Below are positions 9,206 through 17,688 of a stretch of 64,000 nt of DNA, piece by piece. Origin of the DNA: Deltaproteobacteria bacterium. Lineage in GTDB: Bacteria; SAR324; JACQKK01. Below the pieces are notes generated by a model, which worked only from the letters and a program-made list of their open reading frames with translations, was not told the DNA's origin and did not search any database. The DNA lies in the NCBI GenBank assembly GCA_029858505.1, contig JAOUEW010000003.1, positions 186,001-250,000 of the forward strand, given 5' to 3'. A program made the translations under genes and the position numbers. The number at the start of each line of letters is the position of its first letter. The first letter of the stretch is position 1.

Positions 9206-9397
9206 ATGAAGAAGAACCTCGGACGTACCGATCAAATGATTCGCTTGGTTGCTGGCCTTGTGCTGCTGGCCTTGGTGTTTGTGCTGGAAGGAAACGCCCG
9301 CTGGGTGGGGGCCATCGGGGCGGTGCTGCTGGGCACAGCCTTCATGAACTTCTGCCCCATTTACGCTCTACTTCGCCTGAGCACAGTAAAAAAATAA
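9206..9397 (+). CDS. Small inner-membrane protein, DUF2892/YgaP-C type
   Basis: A 63-aa protein with the DUF2892 pattern: a basic MKKNLGRTDQMIRL start, two hydrophobic helices (about residues 13-28 and 34-48) and a conserved NFCPIYALL segment holding the single Cys before the C-terminus. Members are found as lone small membrane proteins or fused to rhodanese domains (as in YgaP). The start at 9206 has an AAGAGGAG site 6 bases upstream; an in-frame start at 9083 would only add non-conserved residues. Function is unknown; a link to sulfur transfer is a family-level guess. Confidence 0.8.
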   Translation: MKKNLGRTDQMIRLVAGLVLLALVFVLEGNARWVGAIGAVLLGTAFMNFCPIYALLRLSTVKK

Positions 9398-9407
9398 ACC
9401 TTCGGGG

Positions 9408-10496
9408 CTAATTGTTCACCAGCAGGAGGCGATCCTTGTGGATGGCCTCCTGCCCCCGGTCCCCCGGCTCCTTGGCCGCCAGCAACCGGGCCAACTCTTC
9501 GGCCGAATAGTTGATCAACCCCACCCCCAGTTTTTCCTCTTTGCCGTTGTAGATATCCACGATATCGCCCTTGCGAAACTCCCCCTCCACTCCGCGAATC
9601 CCCTGGGGCAGCAAACTTTTGTTGCCCTGCAAGGCAGCTTCGGCGCCATCGTCTATCACCACCCGGCCGTTGGTCAGGGCGCCAATTCGCAGCCAGCGGT
9701 GAAAACTTTTCGGGCGCTTTCCCGTGGGCATAAACATGGTCCCCAACGACTCCCCAGCCATCAGGCGCGGCACCACGTTGGGTTCCTTGCCATACACCAC
9801 ATGGGTGCGAATGCCAAACTCAGACACAATCTCGGCGGCTTTCAGTTTAGACATCATTCCTCCCCGCCCGCCATCCGACAGCCGGGCTTCGCACCACCCC
9901 CACATCTGGGGGGTAATCTGGTCCACCTGAGGAATGAGAACCGCCTCGGGGTTTCTGGACGGATCTCCGCCCTGGAAAAAACCCCTGGCCGTGGTGAGCA
10001 GAAACAACCGGTGGGCCCCCAGCATCACCGCCACCCCCGCCGCCAAATAATCATTGTCGCCAAAGGTCAGGGCGTCGTTGGCCACCACATCGTTTTCGTT
10101 GATAATGGGAAGGATATCCAAATCCAACAATCCCTCGATCACGTTCCGGATGTTCAAATAATGCTCCCGCGAGGCAAAGTCTGATCGAGACAACAACGCC
10201 TGGGCCGGTAAAATGGATTCCTCCCGGAGGAAGTCGGCGTAAATTTGCATCAGGCGGCCCTGCCCCACCGCGCACATCATTTGTCGGCGCAGTAAATTTT
10301 TCTTTTCTTTGGAGAAATCGGCCAGCCCCCGGGCCGCCCCGGCCGCCCCCGAAGTCACCAACACAACCCGGTGGCCTTCTCGCCGCAATTGCCCAATTTG
10401 CTCCACCATATGGTGAATCACATTGTAATCCAGCCGGTGGTTGGGCTGGCTTAACACGTTGGTCCCCACCTTGATCACAAGGATTTCCGAAGTCAT
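9408..10496 (-). CDS. proB: Glutamate 5-kinase with PUA domain
   Basis: ProB phosphorylates glutamate in the first step of proline synthesis. The product (362 aa) has the amino-acid kinase fold: IVIKVGTNVL-type start, LVTSGAAGAA loop, NENDVVAND, GDNDYLAA, and GRGGMMSKLKAA, followed by a C-terminal PUA domain (from about residue 275, GVEGEFRKGDIVDI). Length and domain order match bacterial ProB. The ATG at 10496 is preferred to a TTG one codon upstream. proC is 7 kb away on the other strand and proA is not in the window, so the proline genes are scattered here. Confidence 0.96.
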   Translation of the reverse strand: MTSEILVIKVGTNVLSQPNHRLDYNVIHHMVEQIGQLRREGHRVVLVTSGAAGAARGLADFSKEKKNLLRRQMMCAVGQGRLMQIYADFLREESILPAQALLSRSDFASREHYLNIRNVIEGLLDLDILPIINENDVVANDALTFGDNDYLAAGVAVMLGAHRLFLLTTARGFFQGGDPSRNPEAVLIPQVDQITPQMWGWCEARLSDGGRGGMMSKLKAAEIVSEFGIRTHVVYGKEPNVVPRLMAGESLGTMFMPTGKRPKSFHRWLRIGALTNGRVVIDDGAEAALQGNKSLLPQGIRGVEGEFRKGDIVDIYNGKEEKLGVGLINYSAEELARLLAAKEPGDRGQEAIHKDRLLLVNN

Positions 10497-10604
10497 CAAT
10501 CTGGCCTAAGATAAGATGGTTTCAGTTTTTGAAAAATCTACCGATATACATACAGGAAAATCCCTTTTTGAGGGATCCCAGGTAAAGCATAACGTCAAGG
10601 CCCC

Positions 10605-11405
10605 ATGAAAACGCATCCAATGAAAACACGGACACCCTATTTGGTAAAGCCCTTGCCCAGGATGGCATGGGGGCCCAAAATGCTGTGGGTCGCATGGGTG
10701 TTCTGGCTATGCTCGGGGGCGCCCGCCTGGGCCCAGCAAAAAACCTTCATGCGTTTTGCCATTCCCTCTTACTCCTCCATGGCCTTCGACACCCACCCCA
10801 TGCTTCAAATCACCGCCGATACGGCCTATTCCCATGCTTATGGAACCTCAGGGGGGCCCATCGATTTTGGTTATGCCACCATGAAGGGAGAATCCACCCT
10901 TTATCAAATCCTCCATTTGATTCCGCCCATCGGGTTTGAATGGGGCCAAGATTTTGACTTGATTTTTCCCAGGGGGTTTTCCATCGGGGCAGAAATTCAA
11001 TCCCTGCGATTAACCGAGAATCAAGCCCTGTCGGGCCGCACCGCCGCCACCCAGGGCATAGACATGGATACGTATTATTATATCGGTACCGTTCGAATTT
11101 TTATATACCCACCCTCCGAGCCCGGTTTGAACTACTTTTACGGGTTTGGATTTGGGGTGTTCGATGGAATGTTTTACGCGGCACCCTCTGGCGGAACGAC
11201 AGGCTATTACAGAATAAACTCTTCGGCCATCGGCATGACCCGCATTGGCATGGAGTACATGGGAGAACGGTATGGGTTTCGCTACGAAATTAGCTCGGTA
11301 AGCGCGCCCAATGTGCATATTCCGTCCAATCCTTTTCCCGGGGGGGCCACCAGCGTAGACTTTTCCGGAGTCATTCTTCGCATCACCCTCTTGATCCAAT
11401 TGTAG
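10605..11405 (+). CDS. Predicted outer-membrane beta-barrel protein
   Basis: A 266-aa exported protein I do not recognise by family. It has a long, basic n-region, a hydrophobic core (MLWVAWVFWLC) and an AWA-QQ signal-peptidase site near residue 43. The mature part has alternating aromatic and Gly/Ser residues (YYYIGTVRIFIYPP, YGFGFGVFDGMFY, RYGFRYEISSV) and ends in ITLLIQL, typical of small outer-membrane barrels. The start may also be one of the internal Met codons (10620 or 10662). The next gene begins 6 bases after its stop, suggesting an operon with the histidine phosphatase. Confidence 0.7.
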   Translation: MKTHPMKTRTPYLVKPLPRMAWGPKMLWVAWVFWLCSGAPAWAQQKTFMRFAIPSYSSMAFDTHPMLQITADTAYSHAYGTSGGPIDFGYATMKGESTLYQILHLIPPIGFEWGQDFDLIFPRGFSIGAEIQSLRLTENQALSGRTAATQGIDMDTYYYIGTVRIFIYPPSEPGLNYFYGFGFGVFDGMFYAAPSGGTTGYYRINSSAIGMTRIGMEYMGERYGFRYEISSVSAPNVHIPSNPFPGGATSVDFSGVILRITLLIQL

Positions 11406-11411
11406 GGGGCC

Positions 11412-12029
11412 ATGACCCACATCTATCTCACACGCCACGGCGAAAGCGAACACAACCTGCGAACCGAGGTGTTCATGGGGCGTTGGCCCCAATCTCGTCT
11501 GACTAGCAAGGGCCAATCCCAGGCCCGCCGTTTGGGTGAGCGGCTGGCCAAAGAGGCCAAAATCAAGCGGATCGTGTGCTCTAGCCTGCCCAGAACCAGG
11601 GAAACCGCCAACATCATTGCCCAGCAATTAAAACTTTCCACCGTTGAAGAAGACCCGGCGTTTTGGGAACTGAGCAAAGGAAGCTGGGAAGGTACCATGG
11701 GCAAACAGGCCATTCCCCCAGATGTCGCCCAAGACAGAGAGCAAAACCCCTTCACCTTCCGATACCCTGAGGGGGAATCCTACCAGGATGTCTGGCTGCG
11801 GGTGTACCCCGCCTTTGACCAATGGGTCAACCGATTTTCTGGGGAAGAGATTCTATTTGTCGTGCATGGAGACGTGTTGCGGGCTTTGTTGTATCACTTG
11901 ATCCGCTTCCCCCAAGCTCGGATTGACTTGTTTGAAACCGATCCTTGTTCCCTCAATCTGTTCCGAATGGAAAAGAAGGGGGCCATGTTGGTCCGGTGGA
12001 ACGATGGAAGCCACTTGACGGGGCTATAA
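11412..12029 (+). CDS. Histidine phosphatase family (phosphoglycerate mutase-like) protein
   Basis: A 205-aa protein of the histidine phosphatase superfamily. The catalytic RHGES motif (about residues 8-12) carries the phosphorylated His. The second Arg is in SSLPRTRET, the acid is probably in FWELSKGSWEG, and the second His is in VVHGDVLRA. This is the cobalamin (CobC/alpha-ribazole phosphatase-like) or broad-specificity phosphatase type rather than true glycolytic mutase, but the substrate cannot be assigned. It is encoded 6 bases after the beta-barrel gene. Confidence 0.85.
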   Translation: MTHIYLTRHGESEHNLRTEVFMGRWPQSRLTSKGQSQARRLGERLAKEAKIKRIVCSSLPRTRETANIIAQQLKLSTVEEDPAFWELSKGSWEGTMGKQAIPPDVAQDREQNPFTFRYPEGESYQDVWLRVYPAFDQWVNRFSGEEILFVVHGDVLRALLYHLIRFPQARIDLFETDPCSLNLFRMEKKGAMLVRWNDGSHLTGL

Positions 12030-12065
12030 CCTCAAGCTTCATTGGGGAGAGACCTCCGGTCAGGC

Positions 12066-14015
12066 TCATCTTTTTGTTTTCGTGGTTTTCGGTTGGGCTT
12101 TTTTCTTCGCTCCCTTTTCTCCTCTTGCTCCCTTTTCTCTTTTTGCCTCTGTTGTTCTATGATTTTCTGTTTTCTTACCCTGGGCTTTGGCCCGGGTCCG
12201 TGGGGATTGAACGGATGCCAGAGAATGAGCTTGGTCGTCGAACTGCATGAGATACAATTTTCGGTACAATCCGTTCTTCTTCAGCAGATCCCTGTGCGTT
12301 CCCTGTTCGGCCACCCGCCCATGGTCCAGCACATAAATTTGGTTGGCCCGCTGCACCGTAGACAACCGATGGGCAATGACGATGGTGGTTCTGTCGGCCA
12401 TTAACGTTTCGATGGCCTTCTGCACTTCTTTTTCCGATTCAGAATCCAACGCTGAAGTGGCTTCATCCAGAATCAAGATAGGAGCGTTTTTAATCAACGC
12501 CCGGGCAATGGAAATCCGCTGCCGTTGCCCCCCCGACAAATGCATCCCCCCCTCGCCAATATTGGTATCCAAACCGTTCGGAAGATTTTGGATGAACCCC
12601 CAAGCGTGGGCGGCTTTGGCCGCTGCCTCAATTTGTTCTTTGGGGCAATCAATATTTCCGTAGGCAATGTTGTTGGCCACCGTGTCGTTGAACAAAAACA
12701 CTTCTTGGGTCACGATAGCCATTTGGGCCCGCAGCGACGAAATGGTGACGTCTTGAATATCCATGCCATCAATGGAGATCACCCCTTCTTTCACGTCGAA
12801 GAACCTGGGAATGAGATTCACCAGGGTGGTTTTCCCCGCCCCGCTGGCCCCCACCAAGGCCACCACATGGCCCTTCGGCACGCGAATTTTTACGTTACGC
12901 AGCACCGCATCCTCTGGATCCACGTAATAATGGCGTTGAATATCTACCTTCATTTCTTTGCGAATGGGCGGCAGCACCACAGCACCGGGCTTTTCAATAA
13001 TGTCTGGGCGGGTATCGATCAATTGGAACACCCGGTCGGCGGCGGCCAACCCTTCGTTCATTTTCAGGTTAAATCCATTCAACCGTTTGATCGGGTCATT
13101 CAACAGCAGGAATGTAAATAAAAACGAGGCAAAGTCACCCGCCGTGATGGTGTTTTCAATAATCAGGTATCCCCCGGTCAGGATAATCAAAGCCCCAACA
13201 ATCGAACCGATTCCCTCCAGCACGGGGGTGGAATAGGACCCCACTGAAATCATCCGCAAAGTTTGCTTTAAGGCGACCTGGTTGGCCTCCTCATACCGCT
13301 TTTGTTCATAGGCTTCCATGCCAAAGGCCTTCACCACCCGAATCCCCGAAATGGTTTCTACCAGCAGCATGGTTAACCGGCCAAAAGAAGAAAGACTAAG
13401 TTGGGTAAACTGATTGTTCCGCCTTCCGAACACCGAAATCAGCCAAGCCGCCAAGGGAATAATGGCAAGCGATACCATGGCCAAGTGCCACGACCGGGTA
13501 AACAGCAGACCCAGCAAGAAAAACACTTGGGGAATGTCCCGTAGGGGGGCAGTAACGCTCACCTGAAGAGACTCGTGGAGTTTCCCCAGGTCGTTGGTGA
13601 AGCGGGTGATCAAATGACCGCGGGATTTTTCGGTAAAAAACGAGAAGGAGAGGGTGTGCAGGTGAGCAAATAGGTTTACCCGCAGATCGGCCACCAGCCG
13701 CGCCGCAACCGAACCGATCAGATAGGTGTGAACGTAATAGAAGACCCCCCGGGCGGCAAAAATGATGATAATGCCCACGCTGACGATGGCGAAATCGTCC
13801 ATGGAGTGGGAGTCCCCTTTTTTCAGGGAATCCACCACGTCTTTGATGTACCAACCTGGTGCCGCGGTAAACAGGTTATAGCCCACCATGGAAATAAATC
13901 CCATGAACACCGCGGATCTGTAATGCAGAAAAAGTTTGGCCAAGCGAAACAAACTTTCCGATCGGGCTTTTCCCCCGTAAAATCGGTACAACCCGGCCAG
14001 CATCAAACGTTTCAT
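12066..14015 (-). CDS. msbA: MsbA-type lipid A/ABC exporter
   Basis: A 649-aa half-transporter: N-terminal ABC membrane domain with six helices (about residues 30-330) and a nucleotide-binding domain with Walker A GASGAGKTT (near 387), signature LSGGQRQRI and Walker B ILILDEATSALDSE. Sequence style matches MsbA, which flips lipid A-core to the outer face of the inner membrane. The start overlaps the stop of the upstream gene by four bases. After the NBD comes an extra C-terminal tail of about 55 residues that is strongly basic and low-complexity (many Lys, Arg, Ala, Gly), encoded by a pyrimidine-rich stretch. Such a tail is not usual for MsbA. Confidence 0.9.
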   Translation of the reverse strand: MKRLMLAGLYRFYGGKARSESLFRLAKLFLHYRSAVFMGFISMVGYNLFTAAPGWYIKDVVDSLKKGDSHSMDDFAIVSVGIIIIFAARGVFYYVHTYLIGSVAARLVADLRVNLFAHLHTLSFSFFTEKSRGHLITRFTNDLGKLHESLQVSVTAPLRDIPQVFFLLGLLFTRSWHLAMVSLAIIPLAAWLISVFGRRNNQFTQLSLSSFGRLTMLLVETISGIRVVKAFGMEAYEQKRYEEANQVALKQTLRMISVGSYSTPVLEGIGSIVGALIILTGGYLIIENTITAGDFASFLFTFLLLNDPIKRLNGFNLKMNEGLAAADRVFQLIDTRPDIIEKPGAVVLPPIRKEMKVDIQRHYYVDPEDAVLRNVKIRVPKGHVVALVGASGAGKTTLVNLIPRFFDVKEGVISIDGMDIQDVTISSLRAQMAIVTQEVFLFNDTVANNIAYGNIDCPKEQIEAAAKAAHAWGFIQNLPNGLDTNIGEGGMHLSGGQRQRISIARALIKNAPILILDEATSALDSESEKEVQKAIETLMADRTTIVIAHRLSTVQRANQIYVLDHGRVAEQGTHRDLLKKNGLYRKLYLMQFDDQAHSLASVQSPRTRAKAQGKKTENHRTTEAKREKGARGEKGAKKKAQPKTTKTKR

Positions 14016-14935
14016 TTCGCTCCAGGAGTCTTTTCAAAGGGTAAACGAACGGAAAATCCAGCGGCACGGCCGGCCTCGCGATGGAAAGAGACCGCCCCTC
14101 CCTGAAGTTCCACGATTTTTTCCAGATACAGCCAATCCACCACCGAGCCGGCGTTTACGCCGGGCTTAAACACCACGGACCCCACGTCTTGTCCGCCCTT
14201 CGACTCCGACCAGTTCCATTGGCAGCGGATCGTAATGTCCAGCCAGCGTAAACCGCTTTCCGAATCTTCCGAAGGGGGATCGGCCAAAGAAAGACCAATC
14301 CCTATGCCGCTCCCTTTCAAATCCGCCGCCACCAACGCCAATATGCGGGCCGCGGCCAAAGCCGCCATTGGCACCATCCACATATTCGCTGGCAACTGGG
14401 CACCGCCTTCCACCGGAACGGTCATGCCCGCCTTGCCCAGTTCTTCCGCCAACCGGCGGCCCAGTTCTTCCCCGCCAATTTCTTCTTTCCTCAGGGTGAG
14501 GGAATCGGACAACAACCGGTGATTGCGGGTTAACTGCCGGAAGGTATCAAACAGATGGAAGGCCGTTTCCCGGCAGCGTTCCAGTTCAGCCCGGATATCG
14601 GGGTCGGCCACTTGGCGGATCAGGCGTTCCAGCCGGGCGGTTAACTCCTGGGCTGGCATCTGCATGCGGTGGCTGATTTTTCCAGCCAGGTTCTGGTTCC
14701 ACTGGAGATTGTCCCGCTCCTGCCGGGCGGTTTCCGGGTCGGGCGAGGTAAGCCGCTCCTTTTGCTGAAACACCGCCAACTGCCCCTGCAGATGGGACAA
14801 CCGGGACTTGAGGTCGTGAATGATTCGGTCGGACTCATCCGGCAGAGTCACCCCCACAGATTCGGCCTCTTCCTCCTGCCCTAAGGTCTCCACGGGGAGG
14901 AGGCGTTCCAGGGTTTTCCCTGCGTCCTTAGTCAT
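14012..14935 (-). CDS. Degenerate histidine-kinase-like protein
   Basis: A 307-aa soluble protein. After an N-terminal coiled-coil segment (about 35-75), the sequence GKISHRMQMPAQEL resembles an H-box (SHELRTPL) with the His kept. The C-terminal half follows a HATPase layout: an AARILALVAADLKG helix where the N-box should be, and ending VDWLYLEKIVELQGGAVSFHREA...FSVRLPFE, as in the last G-box helix and strands. The N-box Asn residues and the GxGLGL glycines are absent, so ATP binding is unlikely. It is coupled by ATGA overlaps to moaB upstream and msbA downstream. A pseudokinase or scaffold is my inference; no receiver partner is adjacent. Confidence 0.65.
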   Translation of the reverse strand: MTKDAGKTLERLLPVETLGQEEEAESVGVTLPDESDRIIHDLKSRLSHLQGQLAVFQQKERLTSPDPETARQERDNLQWNQNLAGKISHRMQMPAQELTARLERLIRQVADPDIRAELERCRETAFHLFDTFRQLTRNHRLLSDSLTLRKEEIGGEELGRRLAEELGKAGMTVPVEGGAQLPANMWMVPMAALAAARILALVAADLKGSGIGIGLSLADPPSEDSESGLRWLDITIRCQWNWSESKGGQDVGSVVFKPGVNAGSVVDWLYLEKIVELQGGAVSFHREAGRAAGFSVRLPFEKTPGAK

Positions 14936-15519
14936 GGCGTGTGTAAGTGGGAAGAATGTGGGGAAGAAGGGGCTTGCCGCCGGAGTTCATGGACCACATG
15001 GCCCAGCTGAGGCAGAATCAGTTTTTCCATGGCCAACTCCACCGCCTTGGTGGAACCCGGAACAGAAAAGATCACCTTGCCCCTGGTTGCGCCAGCCATG
15101 GCCCGGCTTAACATGGCCGCTGGCCCAATATCTTGGTAACTCAACATGCGGAACAGTTCCCCAAAGCCCGGCAGGGGTTTCTCAATTATTCCATTCAATG
15201 CTTCAAATGTCACATCCCTGACGGATAGTCCGGTGCCGCCATTCAAGATCACCGCCCAAACGTCTTCCCGGGCCAACCCCTGATGCACCAACGCAAGAAT
15301 TCGGGTGGGTTCATCGGGCAGAATATGGTACATAGATACCGGGTGACCCGCCGCCTTCAGCATGTCCTGGATTTTCCGCCCGCTGGTGTCGGTCTCCTCC
15401 GTCCGGGTATCGCTGATGGTCAACACAGCGCAGGGGACCGCTCTCGGCCCAGAACCGTCGTGCCCGGAAGAATGGCCGTGTTTGGCGGGCTCGGCTTCTC
15501 CGGCTTTATGCCATCCCAT
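14932..15519 (-). CDS. moaB: MoaB/MogA-type molybdopterin-binding protein
   Basis: A 195-aa protein of the MoaB/MogA family, which adenylylates molybdopterin during molybdenum cofactor synthesis. Family motifs are CAVLTISDTRTEETDTSG, LNGGTGLSVRDVT (the GGTG nucleotide/pterin loop) and FSVPGSTKAVELAMEKL. The ATG at 15519 is chosen because the longer open frame to 15645 would overlap the divergent engB. The N-terminal 25 residues before the domain are His-rich (HGHSSGH), which is unusual. No other Moco gene is present in the window. The stop overlaps the next start (ATGA). Confidence 0.88.
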   Translation of the reverse strand: MGWHKAGEAEPAKHGHSSGHDGSGPRAVPCAVLTISDTRTEETDTSGRKIQDMLKAAGHPVSMYHILPDEPTRILALVHQGLAREDVWAVILNGGTGLSVRDVTFEALNGIIEKPLPGFGELFRMLSYQDIGPAAMLSRAMAGATRGKVIFSVPGSTKAVELAMEKLILPQLGHVVHELRRQAPSSPHSSHLHTP

Positions 15520-15533
15520 ACCTGGATCACTCG

Positions 15534-16127
15534 ATGGATGTAAAAACAGCCCGATTTTTGACCGGCGCGGTAGGCACCGGTGGGTTTCCCCCACCATTGT
15601 TACCTGAAGTGGCCTTCTCGGGCAAATCAAATGTCGGAAAGTCAAGTCTTCTCAATAAGATGTTAAACCGGAAAAACTTGGTCAAAACCTCCTCCACCCC
15701 AGGGAAAACCAAGGAAATCAATTTTTTTCTGATTAACGAGACCTTCCGCATGGTGGACCTGCCCGGGTATGGCTTCAGTCGGGTGTCCAAGGCCCAACAG
15801 GGGGCCTGGAAACACCTGATGGAAGCCTATCTCACCCAGCGCCCCAACCTGAAGGGAGTCGTGCTGATCGTGGATGTCCGGCACCCGGCCTCTCCGCTGG
15901 ACCTGAGCATGAAAGAATGGTTGGAAGCCACCGGGTTGCCCCATGTCTTGGTGGCCAATAAAACCGACAAACTCTCCCGCTCCCAGCGAAAACCCCAACT
16001 GGAGGAACTGAAGCGGGGATTTTCGCTGGAAACGCCCCCCCTGCCCTTTTCTGCCTTGACGGGAGAGGGTGTTGGCGAACTGTGGAAGGTGATGGAGGGA
16101 TGGCTGTCCGGTGCGGCCAGGCATTAG
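15534..16127 (+). CDS. engB: Ribosome biogenesis GTPase EngB/YsxC
   Basis: EngB is a small essential GTPase acting in 50S subunit assembly. The 197-aa product has G1 FSGKSNVGKSS, the G2 region SSTPGKTKEINFF, G3 MVDLPGYGFS, G4 VANKTDKL and a G5-like FSALTGEG. Length is typical. It starts only 14 bases from the divergent moaB start, so the promoters of the two genes must lie inside one another's coding sequence. Its 3' end overlaps the convergent protease gene by four bases. Confidence 0.96.
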   Translation: MDVKTARFLTGAVGTGGFPPPLLPEVAFSGKSNVGKSSLLNKMLNRKNLVKTSSTPGKTKEINFFLINETFRMVDLPGYGFSRVSKAQQGAWKHLMEAYLTQRPNLKGVVLIVDVRHPASPLDLSMKEWLEATGLPHVLVANKTDKLSRSQRKPQLEELKRGFSLETPPLPFSALTGEGVGELWKVMEGWLSGAARH

Positions 16128-17179
16128 AACGTGGAGCCCCAGGAAAATATCTGCACATGCTGGGTGGGGCGGTCTCGCAAAGAAGCCCAAGACACCAACA
16201 CGTTCCACCAAAAGTGAATGGCCACTCCTTCCCCAATGTCATAATTGTTGTTTTGCTGCAGCCACCCCAAATACAACCCAAACAAAAACGCCTGCCCGGC
16301 GGTGGCCTGCTGGGGGTTTCCGGCATGGACCGCCCCAAACACCGCCGAGGACATGACCAGCCCCATGTTTTCCCCCATGGAATCGCTGAATCCGTTGTTC
16401 AACACCCCTCGAAAAAAAGCCTCCTCCCCCACGCTCACCATCATCATCTCGCCAAAATATCCCGCCCTGGCCTCATCCCGGGTCAGGGGGGGGTCTAACC
16501 GGGTTAGATACCGGTTGGGGGCTGGGGGGTTGGCCAACACATACAAAGGGCCGATAAACATCAGAAACGTTGTGGGGCGAGAGAGATACTCCCAACGAAA
16601 GGGGGCACGGACCAAGTCCTGGAGCGACTCTCGGGGTGCCGGGGTGTTGTAGCCCTCGTTACGCACCCGCAGCCTGGCCGTCCGATAGGCATCGTAGGCG
16701 GAATAAAATTCCATCGTCGTTATGAATGTTGAAGAAATATCCGCTATCATTTCCGTTCGATTCAATACCAGGGTGTAATTCAGCGTATTCACCCTGTTTT
16801 CCGGCAGCCTGTACTCTGGCTGAGACATGGCCCCCCCCAGCACATGCCAGCCCGCGCCATACAACCCCAACTGCAGCGCGCCATTCCACGGTTCTTGGTT
16901 GATGATAACTTGCCCTGCCCCAGGCAGAATAAAACTGGCCGTGGCCGCCCATTCGGCCCGGCTGCGCGCGGGCTGCGGCTCTTGGTCTGTCTCTGTGGGG
17001 GGTGTTTCTTGAACCGTGGGTTCTGGGGCGGGCGCTGAGCCGGCGTCTTGTGTGGGTTTTGGGGCTGGTTCCGTGGGTAGTGCCTCTTGCCCCCAGGCGG
17101 GATTCAATCCCCACAGGGCCAGCCACAGCCCGGCCAACCCTACGGCCCGGGTAAACCTTGAATGGGGAGAATAAAACAT
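16124..17179 (-). CDS. Exported CPBP-type intramembrane protease with extra N-terminal domain
   Basis: A 351-aa membrane protein. After a signal peptide (cleavage near AWG-QE) and a Pro/Thr/Glu-rich linker of about 45 residues there is a hydrophobic region starting ASFILPGAGQVIINQ, like the repeated hydrophobic hairpin of DUF5683-type proteins. The C-terminal part is a CPBP/ABI (Rce1-like) module: EEAFFRG fits the EExxxR motif, FGAVHAG gives the second His, and HFWWN the third motif. These residues are the likely metal/catalytic site. Substrate is unknown; relatives act in prenyl-protein processing or bacteriocin immunity. It is encoded 10 bases after yhbY. Confidence 0.78.
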   Translation of the reverse strand: MFYSPHSRFTRAVGLAGLWLALWGLNPAWGQEALPTEPAPKPTQDAGSAPAPEPTVQETPPTETDQEPQPARSRAEWAATASFILPGAGQVIINQEPWNGALQLGLYGAGWHVLGGAMSQPEYRLPENRVNTLNYTLVLNRTEMIADISSTFITTMEFYSAYDAYRTARLRVRNEGYNTPAPRESLQDLVRAPFRWEYLSRPTTFLMFIGPLYVLANPPAPNRYLTRLDPPLTRDEARAGYFGEMMMVSVGEEAFFRGVLNNGFSDSMGENMGLVMSSAVFGAVHAGNPQQATAGQAFLFGLYLGWLQQNNNYDIGEGVAIHFWWNVLVSWASLRDRPTQHVQIFSWGSTF

Positions 17180-17189
17180 GAACGCCCGG

Positions 17190-17510
17190 TCAGGGAAGGT
17201 GAATCACCGGTTTGTCCGGATGAGGGAGGTACAATAGGATCGTCCGGCCCAGCACCTGGACCAGCGAGGCCCCGGTTTGTTGCGCCAACCGCCTAGAAGC
17301 CTCTGTACGGTTTATCGGACAGGTTTCCAGAATCTTGATTTTCACCAGTTCGTGGGCGGTCAGGCATTGTTTCAATTGGGTTAGGGCTTTTTCAGTAAAG
17401 CCTTCCTTTCCCAGGGTCACCACCGGGCGCAGGTGATGGCCCATGGAGCGCAACATCCGGGTTTGCTTTCCGTTCAATTCCAAAGGGGGTCTCTCGTTGA
17501 AGGGTTCCAT
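17190..17510 (-). CDS. yhbY: YhbY-type CRM-domain RNA-binding protein
   Basis: A 106-aa single CRM (CRS1-YhbY) domain protein, which binds pre-50S ribosomal particles. The family pattern is clear: LNGKQTRMLRSMGHHLRPVV, the GKEG loop, ALTQLKQCLTAHELVKIKI, and a C-terminal LVQVLGRTILLYLP strand. The GxxG RNA-binding loop is represented by LGKEGF. It lies directly upstream of the CPBP protease gene on the same strand and near engB, another 50S assembly factor. Confidence 0.92.
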   Translation of the reverse strand: MEPFNERPPLELNGKQTRMLRSMGHHLRPVVTLGKEGFTEKALTQLKQCLTAHELVKIKILETCPINRTEASRRLAQQTGASLVQVLGRTILLYLPHPDKPVIHLP

Positions 17511-17688
17511 TTCCCATCCAGGATAACAGGATCCGAGGAATCCTCAACCAGGGGCACCCGCAAGAAAAAGAAACCCATTGGGATAGTCATTTCAATCAAG
17601 TAAACCTTGAACCCAGGAGTGGCTTTTGATAGGGTGGGGGTGTTTACAAAAAGAATCTGTTTCAGCCATCACCCTCAAGGAACCAATC

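Noticed and set aside
15520-15645. Longer MoaB start at 15645
   Set aside because: It would overlap the engB coding sequence by over 100 bases and adds residues with no family match.
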